A stretch of 64,000 nucleotides of DNA from Marinobacter sp. F4216 (lineage in GTDB: Bacteria > Pseudomonadota > Gammaproteobacteria > Pseudomonadales > Oleiphilaceae). The notes under the pieces were generated by a model. The model had not been told where the DNA came from. It saw nothing but the letters and a program-made list of their open reading frames with translations, and searched no databases. The translations under genes and the position numbers were made by a program. The DNA lies in the NCBI RefSeq assembly GCF_019931195.1, contig NZ_JAIOUO010000003.1:248001-312000 (forward strand), in the 5' to 3' direction. This document shows, piece after piece, positions 55,341-64,000 of the stretch. Within the stretch, counting starts at the first letter, position 1, and every line of letters starts with the position of its first letter.

Positions 55341-55990
55341 GACTTATCAACTTCCTCTTCGAGGTTCAGTGACTTCACCGCATCGCCCCAGTCATCAATC
55401 ACAACATCGACCTGGCCGCGATTTTGCTCCATTTCCTGGGCAAAACGGTCGCGGAACGCAAGGCCGATATTCACACCTTCGACGATCACGTTCTCCATCA
55501 ACCAGACACCTTCGCCGGATTTATACATGGAGTAGGTCACCGGATAGCGGTTACCAGAAGCGGTGATCACCTCCATCTGAACCGAGGCCCGATCTTCATC
55601 ACGGGGATTTATCACCGCTTCATTCACCTCGATACTGAAATCCTCGGTGTTCACCAATGCCTGGGCGTAGCTGTCAAACAGGCTGCGCTTGAACTTGGCG
55701 ACGAATTCATCCCGCTGCTCGGGGGTAGTCTGGCGAGCGTAACGCCCCATTACCCGGGCTGCGATCCGGCGAAAATCAACAAACTCCTCTAGTGAGGCGT
55801 CCATGCTGGCATAGAATGCTTCCGGATCTGACTCGTAAAGCCCCCGCTCCTGGTTGAGCTGTGCAACCATCTTCTGGGTTTTTTCATCCACATAGCTTCG
55901 AAGATCCTCGGCAGCATCAGCCTGTGCCGCACTGGCAAACGCCATTACCAGAAAAAGCAGCATCAGAAAGCGTTGTGTCATTCCGAACAT
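55337..55990 (-). CDS. mlaC: Mla phospholipid-binding periplasmic protein
   Basis: A protein of about 217 residues with a signal peptide (RFLMLLFLVMAFASAAQADA) that ferries phospholipids between outer-membrane MlaA and the inner-membrane MlaFEDB complex. The mature part has the MlaC/Ttg2D features VDFRRIAARVMGRYARQTTP and VWLMENVIVEGVNIGLAFRD. The ATG at 55990 has GGAGA five bases upstream; an ATG at 56005 five codons earlier overlaps that site and is rejected. Confidence 0.95.
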   Translation of the reverse strand: MFGMTQRFLMLLFLVMAFASAAQADAAEDLRSYVDEKTQKMVAQLNQERGLYESDPEAFYASMDASLEEFVDFRRIAARVMGRYARQTTPEQRDEFVAKFKRSLFDSYAQALVNTEDFSIEVNEAVINPRDEDRASVQMEVITASGNRYPVTYSMYKSGEGVWLMENVIVEGVNIGLAFRDRFAQEMEQNRGQVDVVIDDWGDAVKSLNLEEEVDKS

Positions 55991-56028
55991 CGAATTCTCC
56001 TTCATAAATCAAATTCCGTCGTACTGGC

Positions 56029-56478
56029 TCATCGGCCAGAAGCAAAATTGCTGATCATCCGCTCAAGGTTCATGGCCGACTGCGTAGAGTAAAACGTATC
56101 GCCTTCTGCCAGAGACTCCATGTCGCCGCCAATCGATATATCAATGTACTGCTCACCGAGCAATCCGGATGTACGTATTACGGCTGAACTGTCTGCCGGA
56201 ATGTTGTCCACATCCGAGCGAATCGCCAGGGAAACCCGAGCCTGGAAGGTTTCCGGCTCAAGCGTGATGGAATCGATCGAGCCAACCGTCACACCCGCCA
56301 TCGAAACCCGCCCGCGGGGCCGCAAGCCGCCAATGTCATTGAAATTGGCATACACCGTGTAGGTGTTCCCGGCCGACTGCAACGACAACCCGCTAACCTT
56401 CAAGGCCAGGAACAGCACCGCAGCGAGACCGGCAATCATAAACAAACCCACTGCAATTTCCATCGTTCTCTGCGTCAT
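56029..56478 (-). CDS. mlaD: Mla substrate-binding MCE protein
   Basis: A protein of about 149 residues with one N-terminal membrane anchor (IAVGLFMIAGLAAVLFLALK) and an MCE domain (YTVYANFNDIGGLRPRGRVS, GVTVGSIDSITLEP, SGLLGEQYIDISIG). MlaD forms a hexameric lipid tunnel on MlaE. The start is an ATG at 56478 or a GTG directly before it at 56481. It lies between mlaE and mlaC. Confidence 0.95.
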   Translation of the reverse strand: MTQRTMEIAVGLFMIAGLAAVLFLALKVSGLSLQSAGNTYTVYANFNDIGGLRPRGRVSMAGVTVGSIDSITLEPETFQARVSLAIRSDVDNIPADSSAVIRTSGLLGEQYIDISIGGDMESLAEGDTFYSTQSAMNLERMISNFASGR

Positions 56479-56494
56479 CACTTACACCCGATAT

Positions 56495-57283
56495 TCAGTA
56501 CCCAAACTCACCAAACATGATTGCGGTGAGCACGAAATCCAGCCCCAGCACGGCCAGAGACGAGTAAACGACCGTCTTGGTGGTCGCTGAACTGATCCCT
56601 GCCGACGTCGGCACGCAGTCGTAGCCCTGGTACACCGCAATCCACGCACATACGAAACCAAACACCACACTCTTGATTACACCGTTCAGAACGTCTTCCC
56701 TGAAATCCACGGAGGACTGCATATTCCCCCAGTAGGAACCTTCGAACACACCGAGCCATTCGACACCAACAAGCATGCCGCCGACGATCCCCACCATGGA
56801 AAAGATCACAGCCAGTACCGGCATTGCCAGGAAGCCCGCCCACAGTCGAGGGGCAATGACACGCCTCAATGGGTCAATCCCCATCATTTCCATACTGGAC
56901 AGTTGCTCGGTTGCCTTCATCAAACCAATCTCCGCCGTCAGGGCAGACCCTGCCCGACCAGCAAAAAGCAACGCCGTTACCACCGGCCCCAGTTCACGAA
57001 CCAGAGTCAACGCAATCATCTGACCAATTGCCGCCTCGGAACCGTAGTCGCTAAGAATCGTATACCCCTGCAGCCCCAGAACCATGCCGATAAACAGGCC
57101 AGACACAACCACTATTACAAGGGACAGCACACCAACCGAGTAGAGTTGCTTGATAAGGAGGGGAAAGCCGGTTGCCGGCCGGGGAACGCCTGCGAGCACA
57201 CCAAACAGAAACTGACCGGCCCGCCCAAGGGAGGCAACCACATCCAGCCCCTGACGCCCAAGGGCTGCCACACGCTCAATCAT
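56495..57283 (-). CDS. mlaE: Mla permease
   Basis: A 262-residue inner-membrane permease with about six helices and the family features [40 protein letters not shown] and [20 protein letters not shown]. It forms the MlaFEDB transporter that keeps the outer leaflet of the outer membrane free of phospholipid. The start overlaps the mlaF stop by four bases (ATGA). Confidence 0.96.
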   Translation of the reverse strand: MIERVAALGRQGLDVVASLGRAGQFLFGVLAGVPRPATGFPLLIKQLYSVGVLSLVIVVVSGLFIGMVLGLQGYTILSDYGSEAAIGQMIALTLVRELGPVVTALLFAGRAGSALTAEIGLMKATEQLSSMEMMGIDPLRRVIAPRLWAGFLAMPVLAVIFSMVGIVGGMLVGVEWLGVFEGSYWGNMQSSVDFREDVLNGVIKSVVFGFVCAWIAVYQGYDCVPTSAGISSATTKTVVYSSLAVLGLDFVLTAIMFGEFGY

Positions 57284-58092
57284 GCACCGCCCCCGGCCAG
57301 GCCGAGATCCGCGTCCAGCCCGCTCGCCTGATAATGAAAGGGAACCGGGCCGTCGGGTTTGCCCTGTAAAAACTGCTGAACCTGTTCCGAGGGGTGGGAC
57401 TGAAGCTCATCAGGCTCGCCCTCCCCGATCACCTTGCCATCCGCCACAATACAGGCGTAATCGCAGATACTCAGGGACTCCGCGACATCGTGAGAGACCA
57501 GGACACTGGTCATCCCCGTGGCCCGATTCAGATCCCGGATCAACTTCACCAGAACGCCCATGGCAATCGGATCCTGACCGGCGAAAGGTTCGTCATACAT
57601 AATCAATTCGGGATCCAGTGCAATACTGCGGGCCAGGGCCACACGACGAGTCATGCCTCCAGACAGCTCAGAGGGCATCAACTGGCGCGCGCCCCGGAGG
57701 CCAACCGCTTCGAGCTTCATCAGGACGATATCGCGAATCATATCTTCCGGCAGGGAGGTATGAACGCGTAATGGAAAAGCCACGTTCTCGTACACATTTA
57801 AGTCGGTAAACAGTGCGCCACTTTGAAACAGCAGGCCCATTTTTTCCCGCAATTCATACAACGCTCGCCGCTTAAGGCCCGGAACCTCCTGGCCAGCCAC
57901 CTGAATGCTGCCCGAATCCGGCTTCAACTGCCCACCGATCAGCCGCAAAAGTGTGGTCTTACCAGTCCCGCTGGGCCCCATAATGGCGGTAATCTTACCG
58001 CGCGGAATATCCAGCGACACGCCATCGAAGATTCGTCGCCCAGCGCGGGAGAAAACAACATTCTGCAGGGAAATATACGCAGGCGATTCCAT
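57280..58092 (-). CDS. mlaF: Mla ABC-transporter ATPase
   Basis: An ABC ATPase of about 270 residues. Walker A is [14 protein letters not shown], the signature is [20 protein letters not shown], Walker B is [15 protein letters not shown], and the H-loop is [10 protein letters not shown]. Substrates are phospholipids moved across the envelope by MlaFEDB. The ATG at 58092 ([14 protein letters not shown]) is chosen over one at 58158 that has no ribosome site. It is the first gene of mlaFEDCB-ibaG-murA and is divergent from kdsD. Confidence 0.96.
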   Translation of the reverse strand: MESPAYISLQNVVFSRAGRRIFDGVSLDIPRGKITAIMGPSGTGKTTLLRLIGGQLKPDSGSIQVAGQEVPGLKRRALYELREKMGLLFQSGALFTDLNVYENVAFPLRVHTSLPEDMIRDIVLMKLEAVGLRGARQLMPSELSGGMTRRVALARSIALDPELIMYDEPFAGQDPIAMGVLVKLIRDLNRATGMTSVLVSHDVAESLSICDYACIVADGKVIGEGEPDELQSHPSEQVQQFLQGKPDGPVPFHYQASGLDADLGLAGGGA

Positions 58093-58328
58093 GGCCTTTA
58101 CCTTTGTGGGAGCGGCAGCATGCTGCTGCTGGGGCACGAAGCTCAATCCCTTGAACAAAAAACGGGTTGTATCTGAAGGTCAGTTTGCCCGAACATACCT
58201 CAACCGAACAGCGTCGATGTATGAAAATGATATACTGAACAGTCGACTTGGACTAGTTTCCGGGCCGCGCATCACCACTTGATTGACGTACATCCATACC
58301 CACGCAAGCAGACCAGGCAAGGATCCCG

Positions 58329-59309
58329 ATGACTGAAACGAGCCCCAAGGATTTTCGCACATCCGCACTGCAGGCCATCCGAATTGAACGCCAGGCCATC
58401 GAGGCTCTTGAAGAACGCATTGATGATGAGTTCATCAAGGCCTGCGAAGTCATCATGCAGTGCAAGGGGCGCGTCGTCGTTACCGGGATGGGGAAATCCG
58501 GACACATAGGCAACAAAATTGCCGCAACACTGGCCAGCACAGGCACCCCGTCCTTTTTCGTACACCCGGGCGAGGCCAGTCACGGCGATCTGGGCATGAT
58601 TACCAGTCAAGACGTGGTGATCGCCATCTCGAATAGCGGCAATACCAGTGAGGTGGTGACTATACTGCCCCTGATCAAACGCATGGGCGCACCCCTGATC
58701 AGCATGACCGGCAACGCGTCGTCCACGCTGGCCAAGGAGGCCGTGGCCAACCTGGACGTCAGTGTACAGACCGAAGCCTGCCCTCTGGGCCTGGCCCCCA
58801 CTTCCAGCACCACGGCCACACTGGTGATGGGAGATGCACTGGCCGTGGCGCTACTGGAAGCCCGCGGCTTCAGCGCAGAGGAATTTGCCTTCTCTCACCC
58901 TGGCGGCAGTCTGGGACGGCGGCTTTTGCTGCATGTCTCAGACATTATGCATGTCGGCGACCGGATTCCCCGAGTCCAGGAAGGCACTCCCTTAAGCGGC
59001 GCACTGCTGGAGATTTCCCGCAAGGGGCTGGGCATGACCACGGTTCTGGACGCACGGGGCAAACTGACCGGTGTATTCACCGATGGTGACCTGCGACGCA
59101 CCCTCGACAAGAACCTTGACGTGCACACGACACCTATTGAAGACGTCATGACTCGCAACGGCAAAACAATCGAGGCCGATCATCTGGCTGCCGAAGCGCT
59201 GAACATCATGGAAGAAATGAAGATCAACGCCCTGCCGGTCACCAATGCACAAGGTGAACTGGTTGGCGCTATCAACATGCACGACCTTCTGCGGGCGGGA
59301 GTCATCTGA
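58329..59309 (+). CDS. kdsD: Arabinose-5-phosphate isomerase (housekeeping copy)
   Basis: A 326-residue SIS plus CBS-pair protein that makes arabinose-5-phosphate for KDO. The SIS domain has TGMGKSGHIGNKIAATLAST, SNSGNTSEV and APTSSTTATLVMGDALAV; the CBS domains run to the complete GAINMHDLLRAGVI end. It is the first gene of kdsD-kdsC-lptC-lptA-lptB and overlaps kdsC by one base. A TATACT box at 58231-58236 may be its -10; no good -35 accompanies it. Compare the shorter capsule paralogue at 8522-9448. Confidence 0.95.
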   Translation: MTETSPKDFRTSALQAIRIERQAIEALEERIDDEFIKACEVIMQCKGRVVVTGMGKSGHIGNKIAATLASTGTPSFFVHPGEASHGDLGMITSQDVVIAISNSGNTSEVVTILPLIKRMGAPLISMTGNASSTLAKEAVANLDVSVQTEACPLGLAPTSSTTATLVMGDALAVALLEARGFSAEEFAFSHPGGSLGRRLLLHVSDIMHVGDRIPRVQEGTPLSGALLEISRKGLGMTTVLDARGKLTGVFTDGDLRRTLDKNLDVHTTPIEDVMTRNGKTIEADHLAAEALNIMEEMKINALPVTNAQGELVGAINMHDLLRAGVI

Positions 59310-59878
59310 TGCCGGAGACAACGCATCCAATGGCTGACCAGTGGCCCGAAGCCCTGAAGAAAAAGGCGGCACCTATCCGGCTCGCGGCCTTCGATGTCGA
59401 CGGCATCATGAGTAACGGCAAGCTCTACTTCAGCGCCACAGGCGACGAACTCAAAGGTTTCAACATCCTTGATGGACTGGGCCTCAAGCAGCTCATGGCC
59501 GCCGGAATCACGGTGGCGGTTATTACCGGGCGGCGCTCGGCGCTCACCGAGAAACGCATGAATGACCTGGGCATCACTCACCTGATGCAGGGGCGTGAGG
59601 ACAAAAAAGTCGCCTTGCAGGAACTGGTCAGCACCATGGATGTGCTACCGGAACAAATTGCCTATATGGGCGACGATCTGCCTGACCTGCCAGCCATTCG
59701 CTTCGCGGGCCTGGGCATCACCGTACCCAATGGCTACTGGCTGGTCCAGAAACACGCCGATTACTGTACCCGGGCAGCAGGTGGCGAAGGCGCCGTCCGC
59801 GAGGCCTGCGACCTGATTCTGACATCGCAGAACAAACTGGACGAGGCACTGGCAAAATACCTGGAACCGGACGCATGA
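59309..59878 (+). CDS. kdsC: 3-deoxy-D-manno-octulosonate-8-phosphate phosphatase
   Basis: A 189-residue HAD phosphatase that releases KDO from its 8-phosphate. The nucleophile motif is LAAFDVDGIMSNGKLYFSAT, motif II is AVITGRRS, and the last acidic motif is AYMGDDLPDLPAIRFAG. It has no cap domain, as expected for KdsC. The start shares one base with the kdsD stop, and the end overlaps lptC by four bases (ATGA). Confidence 0.95.
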   Translation: MPETTHPMADQWPEALKKKAAPIRLAAFDVDGIMSNGKLYFSATGDELKGFNILDGLGLKQLMAAGITVAVITGRRSALTEKRMNDLGITHLMQGREDKKVALQELVSTMDVLPEQIAYMGDDLPDLPAIRFAGLGITVPNGYWLVQKHADYCTRAAGGEGAVREACDLILTSQNKLDEALAKYLEPDA

Positions 59879-60549
59879 CCTCAGGAACCTCATCCCAGCA
59901 AAACAATCAGGACTCCGCTCCGGATTACGATCCGGACAACGCTGATGGTGGCCTGATCGCACTGCTCACACTGGAAAACCGCCCCTGGCTTCGCACCCTG
60001 GCACTGATCGCAACCATCGGCGCGACCATATTCCTGTTGTGGCGCAGCGACGAACCCACCATGTCCAGCGACGACCGGGCCGATCTGCGAGGCACCCGGG
60101 AACCGGACGGCTTTGTGGTCAACGGCAGTTATACCTCGTACAACGAATCCGGCGAGCTGGAAATCCAGTTCACCAGCCCGCGGATCGAGCAATTCGAAGA
60201 AGGCAACCTGGCCACTGTCGAAGCGCCAAAAGCAAACATATTCGGCGAACAGGGCGACACCTCCCCCTGGCAAATCGAGGCCGAAAACGGCAGCCTTCTT
60301 CAGAACGAAGGCATTCTCTATCTGACCGGCAATGTCCGTGTGTTCCAGCAACTGGGTGAGCGTGACATCACGCTTACCACGGAATCACTCACACTGGACA
60401 ACGATCTTGGTATTGTTTACACCGATGCCCCGGTCACCATAGCCGACAAAACCGGTGTGACCCGCGCAAATGGCATGCAAGCATGGATCGACAAACGTAT
60501 TGTGGAACTCAAATCCCAGGTGGAAGGACGTTATGAAACTGGCAAATAA
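59875..60549 (+). CDS. lptC: LPS export protein LptC
   Basis: A 224-residue bitopic protein. A single helix (LRTLALIATIGATIFLLWRS, near residue 40) is preceded by a longer cytoplasmic tail than in E. coli LptC. The periplasmic beta-jellyroll follows (PDGFVVNGSYTSYNESGELE, then VRVFQQLGERDITLTTESL). It receives LPS from LptBFG and passes it to LptA. It overlaps kdsC by four bases and lptA by 17 bases. Confidence 0.93.
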   Translation: MTSGTSSQQNNQDSAPDYDPDNADGGLIALLTLENRPWLRTLALIATIGATIFLLWRSDEPTMSSDDRADLRGTREPDGFVVNGSYTSYNESGELEIQFTSPRIEQFEEGNLATVEAPKANIFGEQGDTSPWQIEAENGSLLQNEGILYLTGNVRVFQQLGERDITLTTESLTLDNDLGIVYTDAPVTIADKTGVTRANGMQAWIDKRIVELKSQVEGRYETGK

Positions 60550-61090
60550 GCGGCTCCGAGGGGCGCTGGCAACCACTCTTTTGCTGACACTCGCAGGCCC
60601 TGCTGCCGCCTTCACCCTGGACTCCGACGAGCCCATCACCGTCAGCGCCGACAGCGCCCGACTGGATGACGGGCAAGGCATCGCAGAATACAACGGCGCC
60701 GTGGAACTGATTCAGGGCAAGACCCGACTGACCGCAGACAAAGTGATGCTCTACCGCTCCGGAGACGACCTCAACCGGGTGGAAGCCACCGGCAGCCCGG
60801 CCCGATACCAGCAGCCCGCCCGGGACGGCTCGGGCGAAACCGACGCAAGGGCACTCAGCATTACCTGGTCGGCCTCGGACAATCAGCTTACGTTCGAACG
60901 GGAAGCCGTGATCCAGCAAAACGGGAACCTGTTCCGAGGCGACGTCATTCATTATGATACCGTCCGTCGAGTCGTCACCGCCGAGGGTGGCGCCGAGACC
61001 ACGACAGGCGGCGGGCGCGTCGAAATGATTATTCAGCCACGTAGCACCAGCAACAGACAGGGATCCGATGGCAGTTCTGAGAGCCAGTAA
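60533..61090 (+). CDS. lptA: LPS transport periplasmic protein LptA
   Basis: A 185-residue OstA-like protein with a signal peptide ([18 protein letters not shown]). The mature jellyroll has [40 protein letters not shown] and the late [20 protein letters not shown]. LptA bridges the periplasm between LptC and LptD. The ATG at 60533 has AAGGACG upstream; the frame open from 60470 includes the lptC C-terminus and is rejected. It overlaps lptB by 23 bases. Confidence 0.94.
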   Translation: MKLANKRLRGALATTLLLTLAGPAAAFTLDSDEPITVSADSARLDDGQGIAEYNGAVELIQGKTRLTADKVMLYRSGDDLNRVEATGSPARYQQPARDGSGETDARALSITWSASDNQLTFEREAVIQQNGNLFRGDVIHYDTVRRVVTAEGGAETTTGGGRVEMIIQPRSTSNRQGSDGSSESQ

Positions 61091-61793
61091 TCTGGCGAAA
61101 AGCTACAAACAGAAAAAAGTGGTGATTGACGTCTCGCTGGAAATTCGCAGCGGCGAGATCGTCGGCCTCCTGGGGCCGAACGGCGCGGGCAAAACGACCT
61201 GTTTTTACATGATCGTGGGCCTCGTGCCCGCCGACCGGGGCCGAATCGCCATTGATGGCCAAAACATCACACCGTTGCCCATGCACGGACGCGCGCGAAA
61301 AGGTATTGGATACCTGCCGCAGGAGGCATCCGTGTTTCGCAAGCTGTCGGTCCGGGACAACATCATGGCCATCCTGGAAACCCGCAAGCGGTTGAGCCGC
61401 AGCGAGCGTGAACACAAACTGGAAGAACTGCTGGAAGAGTTCCACATCACCCACATTCGGGACAGCGTTGGCATGGCCCTTTCCGGGGGCGAACGCCGAC
61501 GCGTGGAGATCGCCCGGGCGCTGGCCATGGAGCCCGCCTTTATTCTGCTTGATGAGCCCTTTGCCGGGGTCGACCCCATCTCCGTGAGTGACATAAAGCA
61601 CATCATCCGCCACCTCAGGGACAAAGGCATTGGCGTGCTGATCACCGACCATAACGTCCGGGAAACACTGGACATCTGTGAAACCGCCTACATCGTATCG
61701 GGCGGCCATATCATCGCCTCTGGAAACGCCGAGAGCATTCTCGCCAACCAGCAGGTGAAGGAGGTCTATCTGGGCGATGAATTCCGCCTGTGA
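61068..61793 (+). CDS. lptB: LPS export ABC-transporter ATPase
   Basis: A 241-residue ATPase of the LptBFGC complex. Walker A is [20 protein letters not shown], the signature is [17 protein letters not shown], Walker B is [15 protein letters not shown], and the H-loop is [11 protein letters not shown]. It drives extraction of LPS from the inner membrane. lptF and lptG are encoded elsewhere, as usual. The gap of about 149 bases to rpoN has no clear promoter. Confidence 0.97.
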   Translation: MAVLRASNLAKSYKQKKVVIDVSLEIRSGEIVGLLGPNGAGKTTCFYMIVGLVPADRGRIAIDGQNITPLPMHGRARKGIGYLPQEASVFRKLSVRDNIMAILETRKRLSRSEREHKLEELLEEFHITHIRDSVGMALSGGERRRVEIARALAMEPAFILLDEPFAGVDPISVSDIKHIIRHLRDKGIGVLITDHNVRETLDICETAYIVSGGHIIASGNAESILANQQVKEVYLGDEFRL

Positions 61794-61942
61794 CCCATGG
61801 CATCCAATTGTTTTGGTACTCGCTACCAAGTAAACTCGGCAAAGAACTTGCTAGACCGCGTACTCTGCAAACGCTGGTCGTGTATAGATTTTTACGACAC
61901 ATTCCGTAATCGCGTGAGCTGATGAGTAACGGATCCTGAACC

Positions 61943-63478
61943 ATGGTGATGAAAGCCTCTTTACAGTTAAAGCTGGGTCAAAGCCTGACCATGACGCCCC
62001 AGCTTCAACAGGCGATCCGGCTACTACAGCTATCTACCCTCGATCTCCAGCAAGAGATCCAGCAGGCTCTGGAATCCAACCCCATGCTGGAGACGTCGGA
62101 AGATGACGAACAGCATCCGGACACCGCCAGCAACGACGCTGACAATTCCCAAAACGATACCGAAGCTGACGTTACGGCAGACGCCCCGTCCGAGGCTGAG
62201 CAAGACTGGGACGAACCCGATCCCGGCCCCGACTGGTCGACCGAAAACGAGGCTCCCGACAACATTCCGGATGACCTGCCCGTCGACACAGCCTGGGACG
62301 ATATCTACCAGTCTGCCCCAGCACCCGCTGCCCGAAACGACGACGAAAACGATCACGACTTCGAGACACGAAACTCGCCCACAGAAACCCTGCAGGATCA
62401 CCTTGAGTGGCAGCTCAACCTCACCCCACTGAGTGAAAGGGACAGCGCTGTAGCCCACGCACTCCTGGATGCCGTGGATGACCGCGGCTACATCACCAGC
62501 CCACTGGAAGAAATTCACGCCGGCCTGCTGGACGAGGAAGACGAGGACCCACTGGAACTGGACGAAGTGGAAGCGGTTCTGCATCGCCTGCAGCATTTTG
62601 ATCCGCCCGGCGTGTTTGCCCGCGACCTTCAGGAATGCCTGCTGATCCAGCTGAACCAGCTTACGCCCGAAACCCCCTGGCTGGCCCAGGCCCGCCTGGT
62701 GATTACTCACTACATCAACCTGCTTGGCAATCGGGATTACGCACAACTGCTGCGCAGGAGCCGGCTGAAAGAGGACCAACTTCGGGAAGTATTGGCGCTC
62801 ATTACCAACCTGAACCCACGCCCCGGCGATTCCATTGACCGGGCGGAACCGGATTATGTGATTCCAGACGTGATTGTCAGGAAACACAGCGGTCGCTGGC
62901 GCGTGGAGCTTAACCCTGAAATCGCACCGCGCATCCGCGTCAATGCAAGCTATGCTTCCCTTATAAAGCGAGCGGACAGCAGTGCTGACAACACCTACCT
63001 CCGGGATCAGCTGCAAGAGGCCAAATGGTTCATCAAAAGCCTGCAAAGCCGGAACGAAACCTTGCTGAAGGTCGCCACGCGCATTGTGGAGCACCAGCAA
63101 GGGTTTCTCGATCAGGGCGAAGAGGCCATGAAACCTCTGATCCTGTCAGACATTGCGCAGGCCGTCGAAATGCATGAATCGACGATTTCCAGGGTGACGA
63201 CGCAAAAATATATGCACACCCCACGGGGCATTTTCGAACTCAAGTACTTCTTCTCCAGCCATGTCAGTACCGATGAGGGTGGGGAGTGTTCTTCGACCGC
63301 CATCCGTGCAATGATCAAGAAACTGATTGCTGCAGAAACACCGAAAAAGCCGTTGAGCGATAGTAAAATTGCGGCCATGCTAGGAGAACAGGGCATCAGG
63401 GTGGCGCGACGCACGGTAGCCAAGTACCGGGAGGCCATGCATATTCCGCCGTCCAACGAGCGAAAACGACTGGTTTAG
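61943..63478 (+). CDS. rpoN: RNA polymerase sigma-54 factor
   Basis: A 511-residue sigma-54. Region I is glutamine- and leucine-rich ([20 protein letters not shown]), Region II is very acidic (residues 50-150), and Region III contains the core-binding part, a helix-turn-helix ([20 protein letters not shown]) and the RpoN box [10 protein letters not shown] near the C-terminus. It directs transcription from -24/-12 promoters with enhancer-binding proteins; the pilA promoter in this window is a likely target. Start at 61943 or at the second ATG (61949). Confidence 0.97.
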   Translation: MVMKASLQLKLGQSLTMTPQLQQAIRLLQLSTLDLQQEIQQALESNPMLETSEDDEQHPDTASNDADNSQNDTEADVTADAPSEAEQDWDEPDPGPDWSTENEAPDNIPDDLPVDTAWDDIYQSAPAPAARNDDENDHDFETRNSPTETLQDHLEWQLNLTPLSERDSAVAHALLDAVDDRGYITSPLEEIHAGLLDEEDEDPLELDEVEAVLHRLQHFDPPGVFARDLQECLLIQLNQLTPETPWLAQARLVITHYINLLGNRDYAQLLRRSRLKEDQLREVLALITNLNPRPGDSIDRAEPDYVIPDVIVRKHSGRWRVELNPEIAPRIRVNASYASLIKRADSSADNTYLRDQLQEAKWFIKSLQSRNETLLKVATRIVEHQQGFLDQGEEAMKPLILSDIAQAVEMHESTISRVTTQKYMHTPRGIFELKYFFSSHVSTDEGGECSSTAIRAMIKKLIAAETPKKPLSDSKIAAMLGEQGIRVARRTVAKYREAMHIPPSNERKRLV

Positions 63479-63516
63479 GGGCATTCGGTCTGCAAGGGCA
63501 GCCCCTGAACATTTCT

Positions 63517-63567
63517 GCTGGTGCAGAACACCGCACCAGCGCTCAGCCCGGCCCCAGTTTGGGCCGG
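63517..63567 (+). other. Two tandem hairpins in the rpoN-hpf gap
   Basis: GCTGGTGC (63517-63524) pairs with GCACCAGC (63533-63540), and CCGGCCC (63548-63554) pairs with GGGCCGG (63561-63567). Both stems are perfect, with loops of eight and six bases, and neither is followed by T residues. They lie between the rpoN stop and the hpf ribosome site, and could protect mRNA ends or tune the expression of hpf. Confidence 0.5.
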
Positions 63568-63590
63568 CATGATGACAACAGGAGACGCCT

Positions 63591-63899
63591 ATGCAACTCA
63601 ACATTTCAGGCCATCATGTAGAACTGACTCCCGCACTGAAGGATTACGTTTCAGAGAAATTCGAAAAACTGGAACGGCACTTTGACCACATCAACAATTG
63701 CCAGGTCACCCTGGAGGTGGAAAAGGTGCGCCAGCTGGCGGAAGCAACCATGCATGTGGTTGGCGGTGAAATTCACGCAAAGGCTGAAAACGAGGACATG
63801 TACGCGGCAATCGATGCCCTGATCGATAAGCTTGACCGCCAGATCCTCAAGCACAAGGAAAAGAACGTAGACCGTAAGCACGGTAACGGCTCCCGGTAG
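63591..63899 (+). CDS. hpf: Ribosome hibernation-promoting factor
   Basis: A 102-residue short-form HPF/YfiA protein. It begins MQLNISGHHVELTPALKDYV, followed by EKFEKLERHFDHINNCQVTL and EDMYAAIDALIDKLDRQILK, the family pattern. It binds the 30S decoding region and promotes 100S dimer formation in stationary phase. AGGAGACGCCT precedes the ATG. Its usual place downstream of rpoN is kept; a strong terminator follows. Confidence 0.96.
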   Translation: MQLNISGHHVELTPALKDYVSEKFEKLERHFDHINNCQVTLEVEKVRQLAEATMHVVGGEIHAKAENEDMYAAIDALIDKLDRQILKHKEKNVDRKHGNGSR

Positions 63900-63929
63900 C
63901 GACCGGATCCGTGAACAACAGCGAATCGC

Positions 63930-63963
63930 GCTGCGGCCAGGGTATCCTGCCGCAGCTTTTTTT
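63930..63963 (+). terminator. Rho-independent terminator after hpf
   Basis: GCTGCGGC-CAGGGTATCCT-GCCGCAGC is an eight-pair stem with an 11-base loop followed by seven T residues, 30 bases after the hpf stop. It ends just before the next start codons. Confidence 0.88.
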
Positions 63964-63983
63964 AACCGACATGCAGTCGATCC

Positions 63984-64000
63984 ATGAGCGACACATCCCT
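63984..64000 (+). CDS. Start of next gene (ptsN expected), cut by right edge
   Basis: An ATG at 63984 opens a frame reading MSDTS up to the window end; another ATG at 63971 opens a different frame. In related genomes hpf is followed by ptsN, the nitrogen-PTS EIIA protein, so that is the likely identity. Only five codons are visible, so this is context and not sequence evidence. Confidence 0.3.

Noticed and set aside
62030-63100. 356-codon open frame on the minus strand
   Set aside because: It is antisense to rpoN, whose motifs are unmistakable, and its translation has no family features.

Overview
The window looks like a chromosome segment of a marine gammaproteobacterium close to Marinobacter. 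This rests on the linked blocks mlaFEDCB-ibaG-murA-hisGDC and kdsDC-lptCAB-rpoN-hpf, on pilABCD next to coaE, on a DUF1302/DUF1329 outer-membrane pair beside a MalT-like LuxR regulator, and on a moderate GC content in the housekeeping parts. The genus is an inference from gene order and protein character; no database was searched. No rRNA, tRNA, insertion sequence or CRISPR array was seen.

Region 1 (1-22.8 kb, minus strand) is a large surface-polysaccharide locus. Transcription runs right to left: cysQ, rfaH, then a promoter, wzi (with a perfect 13-base RfaH ops element inside its signal-peptide codons), an initiating polyprenyl glycosylphosphotransferase, wza, wzb, wzc, a sulfotransferase, glycosyltransferases, a Wzy-like polymerase, a KpsF-type isomerase, a Wzx flippase, galU and a DHH phosphoesterase, ending at a terminator near 5.16 kb. 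A second, shorter unit starts at a TATAAT box at 5068-5073 and holds a Wzz-like protein, a second Wzx, a glycosyltransferase, a second Wzy-like polymerase and a glycosyltransferase cut by the left edge. The middle (about 9.4-16 kb) is strikingly AT-rich. The composition changes inside wzc, as expected of a locus exchanged by recombination. The set predicts a Wzy-dependent capsule or exopolysaccharide, probably sulfated, whose long transcript is kept going by RfaH.

Region 2 (23.7-35.6 kb) holds a beta-CASP metallo-hydrolase, the type IV pilus genes pilA (minus, with a sigma-54-type promoter) and pilBCD (plus), then coaE, an unknown exported protein, trmO, a hybrid histidine kinase with two receiver domains, yacG and a YfaZ-like outer-membrane protein.

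Region 3 (35.7-47.5 kb) holds an unrecognised 730-residue lipoprotein, a Bax-family glucosaminidase, a YihG-like acyltransferase, the MalT-like regulator with the DUF1329/DUF1302 pair, and a thiolase.

Region 4 (47.6-64 kb) is conserved housekeeping: zapE, zapG, a Nif3-family protein, hisC, hisD, hisG, murA, ibaG and the Mla phospholipid-transport operon on the minus strand; then kdsD, kdsC, lptC, lptA, lptB (KDO synthesis and LPS export), rpoN, hpf and the likely first codons of ptsN on the plus strand. The rpoN product would serve the sigma-54-type pilA promoter. The main kdsD is distinct from the KpsF paralogue in the capsule locus.
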